Below are positions 59,101 to 64,000 of a stretch of 64,000 nucleotides of DNA, piece by piece. The notes beneath the pieces were generated by a model. That model worked only from the letters and a program-made list of their open reading frames with translations, ran no database searches and had not been told where the DNA came from. Each line of letters begins with the position of its first letter. The first letter of the stretch is position 1. Both the position numbers and the translations under genes were made by a program. The stretch is from Garcia nutans. Taxonomy: Eukaryota > Streptophyta > Magnoliopsida > Malpighiales > Euphorbiaceae. The DNA is taken from NCBI GenBank assembly GCA_947685225.1, contig CANTUV010000037.1:27547001-27611000 (forward strand), written 5' to 3'.

Positions 59101-60817
59101 AGATAAGCATCACACCCTTTTCTAATCAACCTCCTAGCTGCAACAGCTGAAACAAACAAGGATGCTAGCTGTCCCTGCTCACTAGATACTATCACCTCTC
59201 TACCATCACCAGTTCTCAAAGTAACAAGTTTCTTTTGACAGTCTACCACAGCTCCATGTCTAGATAACCAGTCCATGCCTAGGATCAAATCATATTCTTT
59301 AAAAGGCATTTCAATCAAATCTCCACAAAACTTCTCACCTTGCACTACTACCACACTATCTCGGTGCACCTTGCTAACAATCACACTATGCCCTAAAGGA
59401 TTTGTCACCAATACATCAAATCCTAGGGATTCAGCATACAATTCAGACACAGGCAAAACAGATGCACTAATATATGAATGAGTAGATCCTGGATCAATCA
59501 AAGCAAGTACTGAAATACCAAATAAAGAAAAAGTACCAGCTATGACTGCTGAAGCATCTGGCTGCCTCTGCATCACATATATCCTCTGAGAAGATCCAGC
59601 CTCCTCTGGTCTACTCTCCCTGGATGAAGAACCTCCTCTAGAACTGAACCCAGATCTACCTCCTCTACTGACATTTCTGCCTCCTCAACCTCCCCTCACA
59701 CTAGGTCGAGAAGCTGCAGAATCTACTAACATCTGCTCCTGCCTCTCAGGACAATCTCTAACAAAATGATCAGGCGATCCACATCTAAAACATACCCCTG
59801 CTACACCTGTCTTCCAACAAGTACCACCATGTGGCCTACCACAATGAATACATATGGGTAGAGTGGATCTCTGAATCACTGGGGTCAGAGCACTCGCCAC
59901 TGAAACTGTAGGTCTCGATCTCTGCCTCTGAAACTGTACTGACCTACCAGCTGGCCTCTGACTCCTACTAATCCGAGGAACAAAACTTCCTTTACCTCTT
60001 TTCACAGATGAAGACCCTACTTCAAATTGGGGTTTCCTAACCCTGATCTCTTCCTCAGAAGCAGCCGCTGCAATACCCTGGGCTCTCTCTACACTCCGAG
60101 CTGCTGCAACCAACTGGGAAAAATCATGATATCTAGATCCAGCCACAAGACACATAATAGAGGGCCTCAATCCCTCCTCAAATCTCCTGCATCTATCAAT
60201 CTCATCAGATATAATACCCCAGCATAATGGCTCAACCGGATAAACTCAACCTCATATTCTGTTACGGTCCGGTTGTCTTGCTTCAAACTCAAAAACTCTA
60301 TTTTCTTCACATCTTTGTACTCCCTCGGAGTATACTTCAATTCAAACTCTCTTAGAAAATCAGTATAGGACAATGTAGGTGGATCATCCATAGCATGGGG
60401 TACTGTCTTCCACCAATCATATGCGTCCTTTTGCAACAATGATCTTGCATAATCAAATTTTTCTTCTGGAGTGGCTTGCAACTGAATAAATATTCTCTGT
60501 ACTTTATCTAGCCACTGCTCAGCTATAGCTGGATCAATAGTACCCAAAAAATCTTCTGCTCCATACTTTCTTAATCTATCGTAATGTCTCACTGATACCA
60601 ATGGTTGTGGGGGTGGTGGCGGTGGTTGCACTGGTGCTTGCCTCAATATCTATACCACATGCCTAAGCCAAACTGGCGGAACCTCCTCACCAGCTGGTCT
60701 CCCCGACACAGAAGCAGGTACCTCTCCAGCACTATCCACTCTAGCTCCCTCTCTAACCTCATCAGGAGCTACACTCTCCGCACTCCCCTCTACTGACTGA
60801 CGTAAGTGAGAATCCAT
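56163..60817 (-). pseudogene. Gag-pol of Tekay chromovirus D, broken by four stops and a frameshift
   Basis: One reading frame would run from ATG at 60817 (MDSHLRQSVEG) to the stop at 56163-56165. Gag: YGAEDFLGTIDPAIAEQWL, WWKTVPHAM and two zinc knuckles (CIHCGRPHGGTC and CFRCGSPDHFVRDC). Pol segment 57354-59576 (740 aa): protease Asp28 (ALIDPGSTHSYIS); RT with KIDLRSGYHQ at 298-307 and FIDD at 362-365; RNase H D511, E548, D573. Segment 56244-57335 (363 aa): integrase HHCC end, D45, D106 and E142 (D,D35E spacing), then a chromodomain truncated by TGA at 56244-56246 in place of Trp; its remainder reads on to 56163. Other breaks are TAG near 60655, a frameshift near 60200-60235, TGA at 59685 and TAG at 57351. 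Catalytic residues are all kept, so inactivation looks recent. Confidence 0.93.
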
Positions 60818-60967
60818 CACAACTTATGTCTGCAAACACAGCAGAATACATCTCATTAAATATCAGAGACTGCCAATACCAAACATGTATGTTATTCAAA
60901 AACTAACTTTTAAAGTCAAAATACTCTTTTTCTTACATTTTACCTAGGTTGAGAATCTCAAACCTAG

Positions 60968-60979
60968 GCTCTAATACCA
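60968..60979 (-). promoter_or_regulatory. PBS for initiator tRNA-Met, element D (one mismatch)
   Basis: The minus strand TGGTATTAGAGC, one base from TGGTATCAGAGC, lies 7 bases beyond the LTR end. Confidence 0.87.
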
Positions 60980-60986
60980 AAACAAT

Positions 60987-63083
60987 TGTAACACCCCTAC
61001 ATCCTGTACACGCACACTACATAACACCACAATGTAATATACGTACACTGAATATAGGGATGCTACAGTTTTCTTTAACATTTAAATCATTTTAGATGAT
61101 AAGATATTCTTCCTCATTATATATTATAGCAAATAGAGTAATTAACTTGTAATATAAAACAAAATAGATATATATACATTTACTTAATACGCAGCAGAAT
61201 TTATAAAATATTTACATATATGAATACATTCAAATCCATATTTACAATTATACATATATTTACATTAGAATCCATACTTTACAAAATATAAAGAAGTTAT
61301 ACATGATTTGCAGCTTTTCTCTGATCTTTAAGTCCCAAAATAAATCCTTCAATGTCTACTCTCACTCGGTCTTGAGGAACTCTCGGGTTCAACCCTGTCA
61401 CCTGCGCGATCAACCACTATCACGCTAAGCCAACGGCTTAGTAGTACAAAGTATACTAACATTATGCTTTAATGCAATGCAATGCAATGTCATACATTTA
61501 ACAATAGAGACAACCTCATAGGTGAAAAGATAATATCACACCTTCATATTTCATAAATCATACACATATAAACATATCACATTTCAAAGTCATTCCATAG
61601 ATCTTATTATTCAATTATTTTACCATTAATGAATCATATTTAAACAAAGACAAGCATGGGCCCAAAAGACACTAATATGTCATTCAATTTTCAGAGTTAA
61701 TGCTTTGGTTTTGTTATCACATTTATCATTATCATTATCCCAACTAGGCTTCAAGGATTAGGTTCAACCAAGCTTCAAGGGGAACAAAGCATGCTAAGTA
61801 TCAACCCCACTTGGCTTCAAGAACCAACCCAACCTAGCTTCAAGGGTTGTAACATCTCAATTAGGCCTTCAAGGACTAGACCCAACCAAGCTTCAAGGGG
61901 AGTAAAACATGTTAAACTTCTACCCAACTTGGCTTCAAGGATCAATTCCAACCTAACTTCAAGAGATTGTTACAATAGGCATGTCACCAATCAACAAAAC
62001 TCTGAAAATGGAATAACACATTAGACACACAATTCATTCATTATTTCATTATCAATTAGGCAAACATGCCTCATTAAAGTCATTATAGCCAATCACAATG
62101 GCTTTATATTCCATCACATCTCAATCCACATTATAACAATTCATCTTTCAAATACACAATCATTTACATCATCATATCCTTCACATTATACACATAGCAT
62201 CATTGATATAGACATAACAAAGTACATTATTCATATAAGTCAACAATGTAATAATGCAATATTTGTACTTACCTCAATAACAATTCACACAACTCTAAAC
62301 ACTTCCTTTTTCCAAGATTCTTTTACTTCTTAGATCAATGACAAATCACTTTCTTCAAGACCTAATCCAAAAATAATAACATACACTTGCTTAGGGATAC
62401 ACATGAGATAATCAAGTTAAGAGTTAACTAGGGCAAACTCTAAACATGACACGCTCAACCACACGAGCGTGTCCCTGACCGTGCCCTAACTCCACAACAC
62501 AGAAGCTTTTACACGCTCAGAACCACGGGCGTGTCACTGGGCGTGTAATACATTCTGCCTCTCTGAAAAATATCAACACGTCCAACAACGTGAGCGTGCT
62601 CATGGCCGTGTAAACTCTCCAATCTCACAGTAGCTATGACACGCTCAATAACACGGACGTGTTAATGGTCGTGTCAAACCTACTGCCTCCAACACAATTG
62701 ACACGCCTAAAACTTTGGACGTGCTCATGGGCGTGTCAGGCCAAAAACTCAGATTCCGGCCAAAACAACAAAACACCCAACAAAACACTTCTTTTCACCA
62801 ACATCCACTTCAAACAAACTTAACAAAACATACCCAAAAACCATCTTAAACTTACAAAAACACCAAAACAACTCCACATCTATAACAAACACAAATCACA
62901 AATATCATCACAAAACCTTAAACACAAATACAACACCATCTCTTCCAACCAACTTACTCTTTTCTTCAATCCATCCTTATAATCCATAATCAATTCAATC
63001 AAACACTCTTAAACATATCACAATCAAACAACACACCCTTAAATAATCTATCAAACTCAAACACAACTTCAAATAAGCAAAGA
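60987..63083 (-). repeat. Element D 5' LTR, truncated
   Basis: Matches 53530-55632 closely; the next ~480 bp of the LTR (its U3 start, including the TATA-like site) are absent. It contains the double hairpin at 61405-61441, bounded array at 61672-62024 and palindromic modules at 62446-62743. Without its promoter part this copy probably cannot be transcribed normally. Confidence 0.93.
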
Positions 63084-63669
63084 AATTAAATTATCTATCA
63101 TATACATAGATAATGATAGTAAACAAAACGTAAAGAATAAAGAGTAAGAAGTTAAATTATGCTTGTATTGTAAGTGTGATGTTTTGTATGCATATGGTAG
63201 GTATGTTGTGAAGCACAATAAATATTCATGTGAATGTTATGTATACCTGTAAGTCATATTTGTGCTACTAAGCTTTCAAACTTAGTGCGATTGTATGAAT
63301 CGCGTAGGTTAGTAGATTGTTGTTCAAAAGATGTTGATCGATTCTTGCACATAAAGATTTGAGGTGCTCTGAGACTAACTTAGAAGGTAGTGCATTCATG
63401 TGTAGATTTACCATTTTTTTGAATTGAGCATATGTATATAAGCAATAAAGAGAAAAGTACATTGAGATTACAAGTTTGAGTAAATTGTATTTTATGGAAT
63501 TGTGTTTTATTTAAATCAAGTTTCCCTTTTTATTAATCATACAAATCTTTTAATGTTGAACAGAAGTAGTGCGAAATATTTTGTAACAATGCATTCTTAT
63601 AATATGTATATGTGCGGTATGTATATGGGTTGTATGTACTGTAAGTATATAAAAAATGAGGGTGTTACA
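63084..63669 (+). repeat. E 3' LTR, terminal part
   Basis: Resumes E's LTR at the position equivalent to about 49825, so about 250 bp of E is missing at this junction. It contains the double hairpin (63268-63303) and ends GGGTGTTACA, followed by TSD TCTTG. Confidence 0.88.
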
Positions 63670-63674
63670 TCTTG

Positions 63675-64000
63675 TGCTTATATTCATGCCTTGTGTACGT
63701 GTATGCATAGTTTGCTCTTAGAAACTTAGTTCTAGAGTCTTATGTTTCTAATGTAATCCTTTTAGGATTTTTAGGCTTAGAGTGTGCATTTGAATTTTTT
63801 ACAACTTCAACACTACAGTTTTGAGTTGTAGAAGCTTTGACAAATGTTGGTGCATTAGATGTAGTAGTAGAGGAGCCATTAAATCCTAAGCTATGTTTTA
63901 GGGAAGGTGACTTTTGACTACTAATCATAGTATCTAAGGCTTCTTTTCCTTTGTAAAATTTTGATATAGAGTTCTTTAGTTCACTTATTTCACTTTTCAA
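63675..64000 (-). pseudogene. Copia gag fragment I, part 1 (minus), runs off window
   Basis: The minus strand is open from the window edge to a stop at 63740. KFYKGKEALDTMISSQKSPS, SLGFNGS and KPKNPK are typical of the Gag C-terminal region of SIRE/Maximus-like Copia elements, just upstream of the zinc knuckle. The rest of Gag lies beyond 64000. Across the TSD TCTTG the sequence continues at 36343 with the zinc knuckle and protease (35547-36343). Confidence 0.82.

Larger units (their letters stand above)
53530..63083 (-). mobile_element. Tekay-type chromovirus D, near-complete, 5' LTR truncated
   Basis: A minus-strand Ty3 element. In its own orientation: 5' LTR 63083-60987 (truncated), PBS, gag-pol 60817-56163, PPT and 3' LTR 56116-53530. 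Two LTRs differ only at scattered positions, so insertion was recent. Single-ORF gag-pol with a C-terminal chromodomain and two zinc knuckles fits Tekay. About 480 bp of the 5' LTR start is missing; at 63083 the sequence passes directly into E's LTR, so a deletion spans the junction and no TSD is seen. Confidence 0.93.
36349..63669 (+). mobile_element. Tekay-like element E with nested insertions B, F, D
   Basis: The outer ends are TGTAACATCCCG and GGGTGTTACA, with TSD TCTTG (36344-36348 and 63670-63674), inserted in Copia gag. The 5' LTR occupies 36349-50221 but is split by B and F. The interior is only 50222-52338 and non-coding. The 3' LTR occupies 52339-63669 but is split by D. Each LTR is about 1.9-2.0 kb without insertions. 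The element is non-autonomous. Confidence 0.9.

Overview
The window looks like plant nuclear DNA, most likely from a dicot: it is strongly AT-rich and is built almost entirely from LTR retrotransposons of plant lineages (Ty1/Copia of SIRE/Maximus type, Ty3 Athila/Tat type, Ty3 Tekay-type chromoviruses). I found no intact host gene, tRNA, rRNA or CRISPR array. The species cannot be named from the sequence. Boundaries were read by eye from TG...CA ends, primer-binding sites (PBS), polypurine tracts (PPT), 5-bp target-site duplications (TSD) and comparison between copies; allow an error of 1-2 bases.

Layout. (1) 1-1408: a minus-strand LTR fragment inside a fragment of Tekay-like LTR family H. 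(2) 1409-34686: two Copia fragments joined head to head near 10222. Left fragment G1 (minus) has an RNase H tail, a downstream ORF2 and a ~4.05 kb LTR. Right fragment G2 (plus) has integrase, RT, RNase H, ORF2 and the same LTR. The arms form a giant inverted repeat (about 6.3-6.4 kb each once later insertions are removed) around a ~2.5 kb pol spacer. G1 carries a solo H LTR (4368-6740, TSD TTACC). G2 carries non-autonomous Athila-like element A (14494-21044, TSD CTCCT) and non-coding Tekay-like element C (21240-30412, TSD GAGAC). (3) 34687-35546: the only stretch I cannot assign to a repeat. (4) 35547-64000: minus-strand Copia gag/protease fragment I, split by Tekay-like element E (36349-63669, TSD TCTTG). 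Within E sit Athila-like B (36939-46638), itself split by a solo H LTR (43212-46229, TSD TAAGT); a truncated Athila-like fragment F (47248-49524); and D (53530-63083, minus), the only element with a nearly complete gag-pol, ending in a chromodomain. The deepest nest is four levels: I > E > B > H.

How the parts relate. A and B share the same internal deletion: a gag-like ORF runs into a short relic of RT, so the deletion arose before both copies moved. C and E have Tekay-type PBS and PPT but no ORF, and share related non-coding interiors. D, or relatives of D, could be the helper for C, E and H, because their LTRs share ends, PBS type and an ordered set of structured blocks.

Most unusual signal. 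In the C, D, E and H LTRs a ~27-nt inverted repeat flanks a loop holding a family-specific tandem array, followed by GGGCCCA and then two adjacent hairpins whose stems change in a compensatory way between families. In E the inverted repeat has a different sequence but is still able to pair. Independently, the LTRs of unrelated lineages carry arrays of GC-rich palindromic modules; in the Athila-like, E and Copia LTRs these lie close upstream of the TATA box.
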